Notes under the pieces: generated by a model
The model's database searches: none
What the model saw: the letters and a program-made list of their open reading frames with translations, nothing else
Told to the model about the DNA's origin: nothing
Assembly (NCBI GenBank): GCA_947632305.1
Contig: CANROS010000007.1
Location: 1-40,107 of the forward strand
Length of the DNA stretch: 40,107 nt
Direction of reading: 5' to 3'
From: an uncultured Paenalcaligenes sp.
GTDB taxonomy: Bacteria > Pseudomonadota > Gammaproteobacteria > Burkholderiales > Burkholderiaceae_B
Part shown: in pieces, positions 10,201 through 18,254 of the stretch
Layout: every line of letters begins with the position of its first letter
How positions within the stretch are numbered: position 1 is the stretch's first letter
Translations under genes and position numbers: made by a program

Positions 10201-10854
10201 TTAGGCCATTTGTTGGATTATGTGGGCCTGCAGGACGTGATGGCCGAAGGCCAAGGTCAAATTCAAGCGGGTTTGAAGTGGGCGCAGTTTCCTTGGTCTA
10301 CGTCTCTAGAAACGGTGCAAGCGACAGTGGAGGTGGATTTGGTCAGAGGCCGTCTTAACCAATTGCAGTCGTATAGTGGCAAACTGTTGGAGCTTTTGTC
10401 TTTGCAGTCCATTTCGCGTTTAACCACCTTAGGCCCAGATTTAAAAGGTTCTTTAAAAAATGGCTTTCCTTTTGATGAGCTAAAAGGAAGTATGCAATTG
10501 AAAGATCAGGTGCTACGTACAGATAATTTTCACGTGTTAGGTCCGGTAGGAGCTGTGTGGCTTGATGGCCAAGCGGATATTTCTACGGAACAAATAGATT
10601 TAAATGCGGTGGTGGTCCCGCGGGTAGAAATGAGCGGTGCGGCGTTAGCGGCGGGTATTGCTGTGAACCCTGTGGTGGGGCTGAGTGCTTTTTTGACGCA
10701 GTGGCTGCTTAAAGACCCGTTGGCCAAAGCCATGACAGTGCAATACCATTTAACCGGGCCTTGGGATCAAGTGCAAACCGAACAAATAGAGATGAATAAA
10801 ACGGTTGAAGCGCCTAAGCCTAAGACCGAGCCTGTACTTAACTTGCCTCATTAG
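7255..10854 (+). CDS. yhdP: YhdP family AsmA/TamB-like envelope protein
   Basis: A 1199-residue protein with one N-terminal membrane anchor (about residues 9-30, LLCLYVVLMIVVLVFRYWL). A very long periplasmic part follows, rich in beta-strand and glutamine. The C-terminal region, with RLNQLQSYSGKLLELLSLQS and LSAFLTQWLLKDPLAKAM, is characteristic of YhdP (DUF3971 and AsmA-like C-terminal domains). In E. coli, YhdP works with TamB and YdbH as a bridge-like protein moving phospholipids toward the outer membrane. A similar role here is inferred. Length is near the E. coli protein. The start follows a weak AAAGAG ribosome site and diverges from glnE. The 61-bp gap to rho contains a terminator shared at the convergent ends. 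Confidence 0.9.
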   Translation: MGPLLRWAGRGLLCLYVVLMIVVLVFRYWLIPNVDQWRVPISQALSNITQSEVQIGAIQAQWQGWYPELILSDVYVHDQQAQQPLHIPDLTAHFQLSSLLRSKLVFSYLQIDGLQLGIRRDAQQRLHIAGQPIDATPASQDSNSGFLSWLAQQKHLELRNATLIWQDDWRDHAPIALTQVHGVLQQNQDQVHYELTAELPAELGQQLRLLGRLDSAALLAEQLSGSMYMQWQALGAEAWRKWLDLPTGLVKAQLDSQIWLQLQDNEITEVTLDVQVQDGQWDTTEWGQLSVKQLRAFAQGPWRSFNNFIEQQPLQQRLAKDAFRLELYAAGAQWQESHLFIEPWVFDEVSVLAQHGLDPSVAALELQRAFFKNADFELDVGGTWQPHGTDWNLADWDLTAHAQQIHLNTIYKYFPMPEIPVEVVEWLRTSLVAGRVPEAVMRWQGNLENYPYNNAAEGLFYVGGTIEAAEVDYYPAFADEKGWPKVEQLEGALTLRGNQLWIQQAHGVIKPNKKDAVQAQDLYLEVDDFAADEPRLRLSAQTHGSAQAYLDLMTHSDLGALLDHTFTDSTATGNWQVPLQLTVNLERGEDIQVAGQIDFDRNTVVLLPELPPLEQVQGSLLFTEQGAEAQQLNANWLGGPVSLSQKIGLAEQALDLKGHLSVVALAQYFDLEGLNLYAQGIIPYQAKVGLDQNLQFFVSGQSSLNGMSLHLPEPLHKKTEQNLPLTLRWSAANAEQYELSVRVAPHLQLRLLENPQPSSWFEKGYLTWQRQAPAQASWPSGLWVDIEQSQLDLDQWQQVFDSFETKKDADSSVPLIPLRSLRIKADEAYGLNGVLNQLTYTAQQTQPQQWRTDISSEQVAGTVQWQENKQGQVTGTVQAEFQRVHWQPRKQASSALVKADNDKDFKLDLADLDLSIADFKYDAWQLGSLTGTGRRSTEETAVWEIPDLQLQTPHGALHAQGRWRLEGPDRGLRLQADLHSASLGHLLDYVGLQDVMAEGQGQIQAGLKWAQFPWSTSLETVQATVEVDLVRGRLNQLQSYSGKLLELLSLQSISRLTTLGPDLKGSLKNGFPFDELKGSMQLKDQVLRTDNFHVLGPVGAVWLDGQADISTEQIDLNAVVVPRVEMSGAALAAGIAVNPVVGLSAFLTQWLLKDPLAKAMTVQYHLTGPWDQVQTEQIEMNKTVEAPKPKTEPVLNLPH

Positions 10855-10860
10855 TTCCAT

Positions 10861-10885
10861 TAAAAAAGCACCCCAACTGGGGTGC
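10861..10885 (-). terminator. Intrinsic terminator of rho
   Basis: An 8-bp perfect stem GCACCCCA/TGGGGTGC (10868-10885) is followed, in the minus-strand direction, by six T residues (10862-10867 read as A on the plus strand). This is a textbook Rho-independent terminator just after the rho stop codon. In the plus direction only TTGG follows, so it is at best weak for yhdP. That the gene for Rho itself ends at an intrinsic terminator is common. Confidence 0.85.
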
Positions 10886-10915
10886 TTGGTAGTCCGCAGC
10901 CGTTTAGGCTGAGGA

Positions 10916-12172
10916 TTATTTTTTCATCATATCAAAGAATTCAGCGTTGTTTTTGGTGGCTTTAATCTTGTCTAAAATGAAGTCCATGGATTCCACTTCG
11001 TCCATGTCATGAATGAACTTGCGCAATACCCAAATCTTTTGTAGAAGATCGGGTTTGATGAGCAGCTCTTCACGGCGCGTACTGGTTTTGTTTAGGTTAA
11101 TCGACGGGTAAACACGTTTTTCTGCTAAACGACGCTCTAGATGGATTTCAGAGTTACCGGTTCCCTTGAACTCTTCGTAGATCACTTCGTCCATACGGCT
11201 ACCGGTTTCAATTAGGGCCGTGCCAATGATGGTTAAAGAGCCGCCTTCTTCAAGGTTGCGAGCCGCACCAAAGAAACGTTTAGGGCGTTGCAGAGCATTG
11301 GCATCTACCCCACCAGTTAGGACCTTGCCAGAAGCGGGTACGACGGTGTTGTAAGCACGGGCCAAGCGGGTAATGGAATCCAGTAGGATCACTACGTCTT
11401 TTTTAAGCTCGACGAGGCGCTTGGCTTTTTCAATGACCATTTCGGCCACTTGAACGTGACGAGTGGCGGGTTCATCAAAGGTAGAGGCAACGACTTCACC
11501 GCGTACGGTGCGTTGCATTTCAGTGACTTCCTCGGGGCGTTCGTCGACTAAGAGGACGATAAGTACAGAATCAGGATAATTGGTGGTAATTGCGTGAGCC
11601 ATGTGTTGCATCATGACTGTTTTACCTGATTTAGGACTGGCGACGATTAGGGCGCGTTGGCCTTTACCAATAGGGGCAAAGATATCCAAGATGCGACCAG
11701 TTGTGTTTTCTTCACTTTTAATGTCGCGTTCCAGACGCATGGGCTGGTTTGGATGCAAGGGGGTGAGGTTTTCAAACATAATGCGATGTTTGATGACCTC
11801 GGGCTGCGTCCCGTTGACTTTGTCTACTTTGACCAAGGCAAAATAGCGCTCACCGTCTTTAGGGGTGCGGACCTCGCCTTCAATAGAATCACCCGTATGC
11901 AAATTAAAACGACGGATTTGTGAAGGAGAGATATAAATGTCGTCTGTGCTAGCTAGATAGGAGGTGTCGGGAGAGCGTAAAAAACCAAAGCCGTCAGGAA
12001 GGACTTCGAGTACGCCGTCACCAAATATTTGTTCGCCTTGTTTTGCGCGTTTTTTCATGATGGCAAACATAAGTTCTTGTTTGCGCATACGGTTCGCGTT
12101 ATCTATTTCTAGGCTGGCAGCCATTTCTAGCAGCTGCGAGACGTGCAGCGCTTTGAGTTCGTTGAGGTGCAT
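10916..12172 (-). CDS. rho: Transcription termination factor Rho
   Basis: A 418-residue hexameric RNA helicase, almost the length of the E. coli protein. It begins [18 protein letters not shown], aligning with the start of other Rho proteins, so the ATG at 12172 is secure. Domains: N-terminal helical part (1-47), RNA-binding cold-shock-like domain with RNP1 GFGFLR (61-66), Walker A region SPKSGKT (179-185), Walker B region [18 protein letters not shown] and the Q-loop [12 protein letters not shown]. It loads on unstructured C-rich RNA and releases RNA polymerase. It follows trxA after 64 bp, the same order as in E. coli. The 15 bases before the ATG are all pyrimidine on the coding strand, so no Shine-Dalgarno sequence is visible. 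Confidence 0.97.
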   Translation of the reverse strand: MHLNELKALHVSQLLEMAASLEIDNANRMRKQELMFAIMKKRAKQGEQIFGDGVLEVLPDGFGFLRSPDTSYLASTDDIYISPSQIRRFNLHTGDSIEGEVRTPKDGERYFALVKVDKVNGTQPEVIKHRIMFENLTPLHPNQPMRLERDIKSEENTTGRILDIFAPIGKGQRALIVASPKSGKTVMMQHMAHAITTNYPDSVLIVLLVDERPEEVTEMQRTVRGEVVASTFDEPATRHVQVAEMVIEKAKRLVELKKDVVILLDSITRLARAYNTVVPASGKVLTGGVDANALQRPKRFFGAARNLEEGGSLTIIGTALIETGSRMDEVIYEEFKGTGNSEIHLERRLAEKRVYPSINLNKTSTRREELLIKPDLLQKIWVLRKFIHDMDEVESMDFILDKIKATKNNAEFFDMMKK

Positions 12173-12236
12173 GAGAAAAGAAGGGAATCAGCCAATGGCG
12201 GCGAGCCAAGGACATGGCTCGCGCAGAGATTGTTGT
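12173..12236 (-). promoter_or_regulatory. trxA-rho intergenic leader with hairpin and pyrimidine tract
   Basis: Read on the minus strand, this 64-base spacer holds a perfect 8-bp hairpin GCGAGCCA/TGGCTCGC (12201-12222, 6-base loop). Closer to rho is a 15-base run made only of C and T (12173-12187) directly against the rho start codon. No T-run follows the hairpin, so it is not a standard terminator. In E. coli rho is autoregulated by premature termination in its leader; a similar role here is an inference from position and composition. Confidence 0.45.
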
Positions 12237-12563
12237 TTATAAGGAATTATCGAGAAAATCTTGGAGCTGTGTTTTAGAAATGGCACCAACTTTAGTTTCA
12301 ATGGGTTCGCCATTTTTAAACAGCATTAAAGTAGGAATACCACGAATACCGAACTTGGAGGCGGTTTCAGGATTTTCATCTACGTTTAATTTAGCAATAG
12401 TAACACGACCAGCGTATTGTTCAGCCACTTCGTCCAAAATAGGAGCAATGGCTTTGCATGGGCCACACCAAGCGGCCCAATAATCGACTAATACAAGCTC
12501 ATCAGAGTTAAGTACGTCTTCAGCAAAAGACGTATCGGATACATTTTTAATGAATTGGCTCAT
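12237..12563 (-). CDS. trxA: Thioredoxin 1
   Basis: A 108-residue protein with the active site WCGPC (Cys33 and Cys36) inside [20 protein letters not shown], the conserved cis-proline loop [15 protein letters not shown] and the usual thioredoxin length. It reduces disulfides in cytoplasmic proteins such as ribonucleotide reductase and PAPS reductase, and is recharged by thioredoxin reductase. It lies just upstream of rho on the same strand, as in E. coli, and may share transcripts with it. No strong Shine-Dalgarno sequence precedes the ATG. A likely promoter is at 12603-12632. Confidence 0.97.
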   Translation of the reverse strand: MSQFIKNVSDTSFAEDVLNSDELVLVDYWAAWCGPCKAIAPILDEVAEQYAGRVTIAKLNVDENPETASKFGIRGIPTLMLFKNGEPIETKVGAISKTQLQDFLDNSL

Positions 12564-12602
12564 GGCTAAACTGTCAGAGTATAAAGGGAATTAGATAAAT
12601 AC

Positions 12603-12632
12603 ACTATACGAGATCGTAGCGAACAAGCACAA
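12603..12632 (-). promoter_or_regulatory. Predicted sigma-70 promoter of trxA
   Basis: On the minus strand, a -35-like TTGTGC (plus-strand 12627-12632) and a -10-like TATAGT (12603-12608) are separated by 18 bases. They would start RNA about 30 bases ahead of trxA. The -35 box lies inside the left arm of the inverted repeat at 12625-12667. Confidence 0.45.
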
Positions 12633-12667
12633 CGTGTGAGCAAGACAATTGTTATGGTGTTGTGCTT
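12625..12667. repeat. 9-bp inverted repeat upstream of trxA and parE
   Basis: Arms AAGCACAAC (12625-12633) and GTTGTGCTT (12659-12667) are perfectly complementary with 25 bases between. The right arm runs into five T on the plus strand (12666-12670). The left arm covers the presumed trxA -35 box. It may be an operator for a dimeric regulator, or the end of a short plus-strand RNA. Neither is shown. The rest of the 238-bp region 12564-12801 is AT-rich and contains only the two promoters listed. Confidence 0.4.
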
Positions 12668-12740
12668 TTTCTACAGGTGTGAATGATAATTGAACCCCAA
12701 GGAATAACAAAATGAGTAAAAGTTATTGTTCAGATTGTAT

Positions 12741-12769
12741 TTGGGGTTTAGACACATAGTTCGTAAAAT
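12741..12769 (+). promoter_or_regulatory. Predicted sigma-70 promoter of parE
   Basis: TTGGGG (12741-12746) and TAAAAT (12764-12769) are separated by exactly 17 bases and lie 33 bases upstream of the parE GTG, a good arrangement for a vegetative promoter with a leader of about 25 bases. The -35 box matches only the strongest TTG part of the consensus. Confidence 0.5.
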
Positions 12770-12801
12770 AGATTTTTTACCGATTGATAGAGAATTAGAG
12801 A

Positions 12802-14763
12802 GTGTCTAAGTCCAATTACGATGAATCATCAATTCGGGTGTTGAAAGGCTTAGAGCCAGTACGTCAACGTCCGGGCATGTATACCCGCACAGATAATCCT
12901 TTGCATATTATACAAGAGGTTATAGATAATGCGGCAGATGAAGCATTAGCCGGACATGCTAAGCATATTACGTTGACCTTGCATAAAGATCAAAGCATCT
13001 CCGTCGAGGACGACGGGCGAGGGATTCCTGTAGGTATGCACCCCGAAGAAAACGCCCCGGTGGTCGAGCTGGTTTTTACGCGTCTGCATGCGGGTGGCAA
13101 GTTTGATAAAAAAGATGGCGGTGCCTATGCTTTTTCAGGCGGTCTACACGGAGTAGGGGTGTCTGTAACCAATGCTTTATCGACGCGTCTCGAGGTCCAA
13201 GTGTGGCGTCAAGGTGAAATGCATCAAATTGATTTTGCTGATGGTCATGTATTGAATGCCTTATATATAGCGGGTTCAGCGGCTAAACGCAAAACGGGCA
13301 CGCGCGTACGCGCTTGGCCTGACCCCCAGTACTTTGATTCGGCACAAATCCCTCTGGCCGAACTTAAGCATGTATTACGCAGTAAAGCGGTGCTTTTAAG
13401 CGGCACGACCGTTACGCTGATTAACGAAAGAAATAACGAGCAGTTGCAGTGGTGCTATGACCAAGGGCTAGCGGGTTATCTCCAAGAAGGCTTAGCCGAT
13501 CAAGAGCTTTACATCCCCTTGTTTCAAGGGGGGCAATTTGCCACCGAAGACGACGAGAACTATGCCATAGGTGAGGGCGCTGAATGGGTCGTGGCGTGGA
13601 CACTAGAGGGTAACGTGATGCGTGAATCCTTTGTTAACCTAATTGCCACACCCGCTGGGGGTACCCACGAGGCCGGTTTACGTGACGGGTTATATCAGGC
13701 AGTTAAAAACTTTGCAGAGCTGCATAGTCTATTGCCCAAAGGATTACGTCTTTTACCCGAGGATGTGTTTGCGCGAGTTAGCTTTGTGCTTTCGGCTAAA
13801 ATTTTAGATCCGCAGTTTCAAGGTCAGATCAAAGAGCGTTTAAACAGCCGCGATGCGGTGCGTATGATCAGTACTTTTGTTAAAAATGCGCTTGAGTTAC
13901 GTCTGAACTCTGAGGTCGAAGAGGGTAAAAAACTGGCTGAGCTGGTGATTCGGCATGCCCAAGCCCGCGTACGCTCAACTCAGCGGGTGGAAAAACGTAA
14001 AAGCTCTGGCGTAGCGGTATTGCCGGGCAAGCTGACCGATTGTGAATCACAGGATATTGTGCGTAATGAGCTCTTTTTAGTCGAGGGCGATTCAGCAGGT
14101 GGTTCGGCCAAAATGGGACGCGAAAAGTCCTTTCAGGCTATTTTGCCTTTACGGGGCAAGGTTCTAAACTCTTGGGAAGTAGACCGGGATCGTTTGTTTG
14201 CGAATCAAGAGATTCACGATATCTCTGTGGCTATTGGTGTGGATCCGCACACGGTCGAGGAAACGCCCGATTTGTCCGGCTTACGTTACGGCAAGATCTG
14301 CATTTTGTCAGATGCGGATGTGGACGGTTCTCATATTCAGGTCTTACTTTTAACTTTGTTTTTCCGTCACTTTCCGGCGTTAATTCAAGCTGGCCATATT
14401 TATATAGCGCGTCCGCCTTTATTCCGTTTAGACGTGCCTGCTGTGGCCAAGCGTCCCGCCCGTAAGATATATTGCTTAGATCAAGCCGAGCTAGACAGCG
14501 CGATGGACAAGTTACGCAAAGAAAAAGTCCGTGAGGACTCTTGGTCCATTAGCCGTTTTAAAGGCTTAGGTGAAATGAGTGCCGAGCAATTATGGGACAC
14601 CACCATGAACCCAGATACGCGGCGCTTACTTCCGGTGGCTTATGGAGCTCAAGGCCTTGGTGGCACGGTAGAAATGTTTGATATGTTAATGGCACGAGGT
14701 GAAGCGGCGCAGCGACGTACTTGGTTAGAAGCCAAAGGTAACCTAGCGGATGTGGATATTTAA
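12802..14763 (+). CDS. parE: DNA topoisomerase IV subunit B
   Basis: A 653-residue type IIA topoisomerase ATPase subunit. The GHKL ATP site is visible as EVIDNAADEAL (39-49), DDGRGIPVGMH (70-80) and GGLHGVGVSVTNALS. The TOPRIM metal site is ELFLVEGDSAGGSAKMGREK plus LSDADVDGSH. The short length (GyrB is about 800) and the FQAILPLRGKVLNSWEVDRD stretch identify ParE and not GyrB. It forms a heterotetramer with ParC that unlinks daughter chromosomes. The start is GTG, chosen because SKSNYDESSIRVLKGLEPVR begins as in other ParE proteins; a weak GAG-rich site precedes it. parC follows after 55 bp. Confidence 0.95.
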   Translation: MSKSNYDESSIRVLKGLEPVRQRPGMYTRTDNPLHIIQEVIDNAADEALAGHAKHITLTLHKDQSISVEDDGRGIPVGMHPEENAPVVELVFTRLHAGGKFDKKDGGAYAFSGGLHGVGVSVTNALSTRLEVQVWRQGEMHQIDFADGHVLNALYIAGSAAKRKTGTRVRAWPDPQYFDSAQIPLAELKHVLRSKAVLLSGTTVTLINERNNEQLQWCYDQGLAGYLQEGLADQELYIPLFQGGQFATEDDENYAIGEGAEWVVAWTLEGNVMRESFVNLIATPAGGTHEAGLRDGLYQAVKNFAELHSLLPKGLRLLPEDVFARVSFVLSAKILDPQFQGQIKERLNSRDAVRMISTFVKNALELRLNSEVEEGKKLAELVIRHAQARVRSTQRVEKRKSSGVAVLPGKLTDCESQDIVRNELFLVEGDSAGGSAKMGREKSFQAILPLRGKVLNSWEVDRDRLFANQEIHDISVAIGVDPHTVEETPDLSGLRYGKICILSDADVDGSHIQVLLLTLFFRHFPALIQAGHIYIARPPLFRLDVPAVAKRPARKIYCLDQAELDSAMDKLRKEKVREDSWSISRFKGLGEMSAEQLWDTTMNPDTRRLLPVAYGAQGLGGTVEMFDMLMARGEAAQRRTWLEAKGNLADVDI

Positions 14764-14818
14764 TACCACTACATGGCGTTAAGTTTTCTAAAAAATTAAA
14801 GACTAAAACAGGATAAGT

Positions 14819-17164
14819 ATGATGCAGTCCGATTTGTTTGCGTCTGATGCAAATGAAAAGCCTGCTGCGCTATTGCAGCAGGACAATGATGCGCTAACCT
14901 TAGCGCAATACGCCGAACAAGCCTATCTAGACTATGCGGTATCAGTCGTAAAAGGGCGCGCTTTGCCTGACGTCTCAGACGGGCAAAAGCCCGTCCAGCG
15001 TCGTATTCTATATGCCATGAGCGCGATGGGTTTACGCTTTGGAGCAAAGCCTGTTAAATCAGCTCGAGTCGTGGGTGATGTCTTAGGTAAGTACCATCCA
15101 CACGGCGATCAGGCGGCGTATGATGCCATGGTTCGGATGGCGCAAGATTTTGTGTTGCGTTACCCCTTAATCGAAGGCCAAGGTAATTTTGGTTCCAGAG
15201 ATGGCGATAATGCTGCCGCCATGCGTTACACCGAAGCGCGTTTAACTTCTTTTGCTAATTTACTCTTGGAAGAGTTGGCAGAGGGCACGGTTGAGTTCGA
15301 ACCGAATTACGATGGTTCACAAAAAGAGCCGACTTTACTCCCAGCACGGTTGCCCATTGTGTTGTTAAACGGGGCCTCAGGCATTGCAGTAGGGATGGCC
15401 ACAGAAATTCCCCCTCATAATTTAGCCGAGGTAGCACAAGCGTGTATTCAGCTGCTAGAGCAACCTAAATTAAGTGATGAAGAATTCTATGCCTTAATTC
15501 CAGGCCCAGATTTTCCTGGGGGCGGGCAGATTATTACCTCTACCGCTGATATGGCACAGGTCTATAAGCAGGGTAGGGGTTCAATTAAGGTACGAGCGCG
15601 CTGGGAAATTGAAGAGCTAGCCCGAGGCCAGTGGCAGTTGGTAGTCAACGAATTACCTCCTGGAGCCTCTAGTCAAAAGGTGCTTGAGGAAATAGAAGAA
15701 AAGACCAATCCGCGTGTGCGTGCAGGGCGTAAGGCCTTAACCACTGAGCAACAACAAACACGCGCCGTGTTGTTGGGACTGTTAGATACCGTTCGAGATG
15801 AGTCAGGCAAGGACAATCCTGTACGTTTGGTGTTTGAGCCTAAATCCAGCCGTATTAATCGTGATGAGTTTATTAATACCCTGTTGGCTCAGACCAGCAT
15901 GGAAGGCAATGTCAGCATCAACCTAGTGAGCATAGGGATTGATGGCAGGCCGGGGCAGCGCACACTGCGACAAATGATCGAAGAGTGGCTTGTTTTTAGA
16001 GCGGAAACGGTACGCAAGCGCACTCAGTTTCGTTTAGATAAAGTCACTGATCGTATTCATATTCTTGAAGGGCGCATGATTGTGTACCTAGATGTGGATA
16101 CGGTGATTCAAACCATTCGTGACTCTGACGAACCGAAGCCTGCTTTGATGGAGCGTTTTAATCTCAGTGAGCGTCAAGCCGAAGACATTCTAGAAATGCG
16201 TTTAAGACAGTTGGCGCGCCTAGAAGGGTTTAAAATAGAGCAAGAGTTGGCTAAGCAGCGTAAAGAACAGGCGGCTTTACAAAAGTTGCTCGATAGTAAA
16301 ACCGCATTTAAACGCTTGCTGATTAAAGAAATTGGTCAGGATACTGAGGCTTTTGCTGATGCGCGTCGCACCCTAATTCAAGAGGCTGAGCGCGCTGTAC
16401 TAGAAACTCGGGTTGTGGATGAGCCGATTACAGTCATTATGTCACAGCAAGGTTGGCTGCGTAGACGCCAAGCTCATGGCCATGATGTACAGCAGTTCAA
16501 TTTTAAAAGTGGTGATGCGTATTATGATGTGCGCGAGTGCAGAAGCACTGACGAGTTGATTGCTTTAGGTACGGACGGCCGTGTATATACTGCCGCCGTG
16601 GCAGACTTGCCTTCCGCGCGTGGCGATGGTCAACCCATTACGGCCTTAGTTGAAGTCAACAGTACCGCCCCAATTTGTCATATGATGGTGGGTGCGCCCC
16701 AACAAAAAATTCTGTTGGGGGCGCAAAGTGGTTATGGGTTTATGACTCAAATCAGCGACATGAGCACACGTCAGCGGGCGGGCAAGCAATTCGTTTCTAT
16801 AACCGAGCCCGATCAATTGTTGTCACCACTCTATGTGCAACCCAACCATACCTTGCTGGCTATACTTACCGCTAACGAGCGTTTCTTAGTGATTGCTCTG
16901 GATGAGCTTAAAACCCTTAGCGGAGGTGGGCGTGGTACCAAGCTGATCGATTTAGAGGCGGACGATAGCATTGTGGCGTGGGCCACGGGGCCAGAGCAAG
17001 GCTTTGTGCTTTCGGGCATTTACCGTAAACGTCAAACCGATTGGCCTATCCAAGGGGCCACTCTAGAGACATACTTAGGTAAGCGCGCCCGTAAAGGTAA
17101 AAACCTAGAGCGAAAAATGACACAATTGGTATTAACGCCATTTTCTGCAATTACGGAATCATAA
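14819..17164 (+). CDS. parC: DNA topoisomerase IV subunit A
   Basis: A 781-residue breakage-reunion subunit. The catalytic tyrosine is Tyr137 in [10 protein letters not shown]. The winged-helix region contains [20 protein letters not shown], and a C-terminal six-bladed beta-pinwheel follows from about residue 535. With ParE it cuts and passes duplex DNA. At the positions that correspond to E. coli ParC Ser80 and Glu84 (quinolone contact via the water-metal bridge), this protein has Gln98 and Asp102. Two ATGs stand in tandem at 14819 and 14822; an AGGA sequence sits about 6 bases upstream. The stop lies 1 base before the next gene, so they are probably cotranscribed. Confidence 0.95.
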   Translation: MMQSDLFASDANEKPAALLQQDNDALTLAQYAEQAYLDYAVSVVKGRALPDVSDGQKPVQRRILYAMSAMGLRFGAKPVKSARVVGDVLGKYHPHGDQAAYDAMVRMAQDFVLRYPLIEGQGNFGSRDGDNAAAMRYTEARLTSFANLLLEELAEGTVEFEPNYDGSQKEPTLLPARLPIVLLNGASGIAVGMATEIPPHNLAEVAQACIQLLEQPKLSDEEFYALIPGPDFPGGGQIITSTADMAQVYKQGRGSIKVRARWEIEELARGQWQLVVNELPPGASSQKVLEEIEEKTNPRVRAGRKALTTEQQQTRAVLLGLLDTVRDESGKDNPVRLVFEPKSSRINRDEFINTLLAQTSMEGNVSINLVSIGIDGRPGQRTLRQMIEEWLVFRAETVRKRTQFRLDKVTDRIHILEGRMIVYLDVDTVIQTIRDSDEPKPALMERFNLSERQAEDILEMRLRQLARLEGFKIEQELAKQRKEQAALQKLLDSKTAFKRLLIKEIGQDTEAFADARRTLIQEAERAVLETRVVDEPITVIMSQQGWLRRRQAHGHDVQQFNFKSGDAYYDVRECRSTDELIALGTDGRVYTAAVADLPSARGDGQPITALVEVNSTAPICHMMVGAPQQKILLGAQSGYGFMTQISDMSTRQRAGKQFVSITEPDQLLSPLYVQPNHTLLAILTANERFLVIALDELKTLSGGGRGTKLIDLEADDSIVAWATGPEQGFVLSGIYRKRQTDWPIQGATLETYLGKRARKGKNLERKMTQLVLTPFSAITES

Positions 17165-17165
17165 A

Positions 17166-18203
17166 ATGAGTTTTAAAGTTACAGTCGAGCCTGCAGGCTA
17201 TTCTTTTGAAGTACAGCCTGGGCAAAGTGTGTTGGATGCGGCGCTAGAGGCCGAGATTGTTTTACCTTATAGTTGTAAAGGGGGCGGTTGCTCTACTTGC
17301 AAGGGTAAAGTCCTAGAAGGTGAATACGAGGCGGGTGAAGCCCCACAACACATCCTAGAGCAACACGAGCTAGACGAAGGGTTTACCTTGATGTGTCAGG
17401 CGCATCCCAAGTCAGATTTACGAATCGAGTCGCCTCAAGCCCGTTTGACTACCGATATCCAAATCCGCAAACTGCCTGCCCGAGTCCTAGAGCTAGAAAA
17501 GCTCGCTGATGACGTGATGCGTGTGGTGGTGCAGTTGCCGCCTAGCCAGCCATTTATGTATTACGCTGGGCAATACATTGATTTTATTTTGCGCGATAAC
17601 CGTCGTCGCAGTTATTCCATGGCCAATCCTCCCCAGGAAAACAATCAAATAGAGCTGCATATTCGTCATATGCCGGGTGGTGCTTTTACTGATTATGTTT
17701 TTGGGGTGACCGAGCCTGCTCTAAAAGAACGCGCTATGCTACGCGCCGAGGCGCCTTTTGGTTCTTTTTTCTTACGCGAAGAAAGCGATAAGCCGTTGGT
17801 GTTTGTGGCCAGTGGTACGGGGTTTGCTCCCATTAAAGCCATTGTGGAGCACATGAAAAACAAGAACATTCAGCGTGAAGTCCGTTTTTATTGGGGTGGA
17901 CGTCGTCCCAAAGACCTGTACATGATGGATTTGGCCCAACAATGGGAACAGACTCTGCCCAACTTCACTTTTGTACCCGTGGTGTCTGATGCCTTAGCCG
18001 ATGATAACTGGACAGGGCGTACCGGTTTTGTACACCAAGCGGTGATGCAAGACTTGCCAGATCTTTCTGGATGGGAGGTCTATGCCTGTGGTGCACCGAT
18101 TATGGTGGAAAGCGCTCAAAAAGATTTCGTAGAACACTGTGGTTTAGACGTAGCGGTATTCTATGCCGATGCCTTTACCTCAGAGGCTGATTTGGTTGAG
18201 TAA
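17166..18203 (+). CDS. 2Fe-2S/FAD NAD(P)H-dependent oxidoreductase (CDP-6-deoxy-glucoseen reductase-like)
   Basis: A 345-residue electron-transfer flavoprotein. An N-terminal plant-type ferredoxin domain carries Cys37, Cys42, Cys45 and Cys77 (CKGGGCSTC plus MC). An FAD-binding beta-barrel has RRSYSMANPP (147-156), and an NAD(P)H domain has ASGTGFAPIKAI (215-226) and YACGAP (306-311). Such proteins pass electrons from NAD(P)H to a partner oxygenase or dehydratase. Beta-proteobacterial members are often labelled CDP-6-deoxy-delta-3,4-glucoseen reductase by similarity, but no deoxysugar genes are nearby, so the true partner is unknown. It begins 1 base after parC and is followed by a strong hairpin. 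Confidence 0.85.
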   Translation: MSFKVTVEPAGYSFEVQPGQSVLDAALEAEIVLPYSCKGGGCSTCKGKVLEGEYEAGEAPQHILEQHELDEGFTLMCQAHPKSDLRIESPQARLTTDIQIRKLPARVLELEKLADDVMRVVVQLPPSQPFMYYAGQYIDFILRDNRRRSYSMANPPQENNQIELHIRHMPGGAFTDYVFGVTEPALKERAMLRAEAPFGSFFLREESDKPLVFVASGTGFAPIKAIVEHMKNKNIQREVRFYWGGRRPKDLYMMDLAQQWEQTLPNFTFVPVVSDALADDNWTGRTGFVHQAVMQDLPDLSGWEVYACGAPIMVESAQKDFVEHCGLDVAVFYADAFTSEADLVE

Positions 18204-18213
18204 TAGCTAGACA

Positions 18214-18240
18214 TAGGCACGCCAGACAAGGGCGTGCCTA
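18214..18240 (+). promoter_or_regulatory. Perfect 10-bp hairpin ahead of dadA
   Basis: TAGGCACGCC (18214-18223) and GGCGTGCCTA (18231-18240) pair perfectly around a 7-base loop. No T-run follows on either strand, so this is not a classical terminator. It lies between the oxidoreductase stop and the dadA ATG at 18255 and would place a stable stem 14 bases ahead of that start codon. A GTG at 18234 that could extend dadA falls inside the right arm, which argues against it as the start. Confidence 0.5.
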
Positions 18241-18254
18241 AAAGCGAGAAGCCC

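Noticed and set aside
14819-17164. ParC Gln98 as an acquired quinolone-resistance mutation
   Set aside because: From one sequence a lineage-wide residue cannot be told from a mutation; I recall Gln in this place in other Burkholderiales, so it is reported only as a finding to check.
18234-18254. GTG start for dadA
   Set aside because: It lies inside the right arm of a perfect hairpin and adds seven residues before the conserved FAD-binding start.
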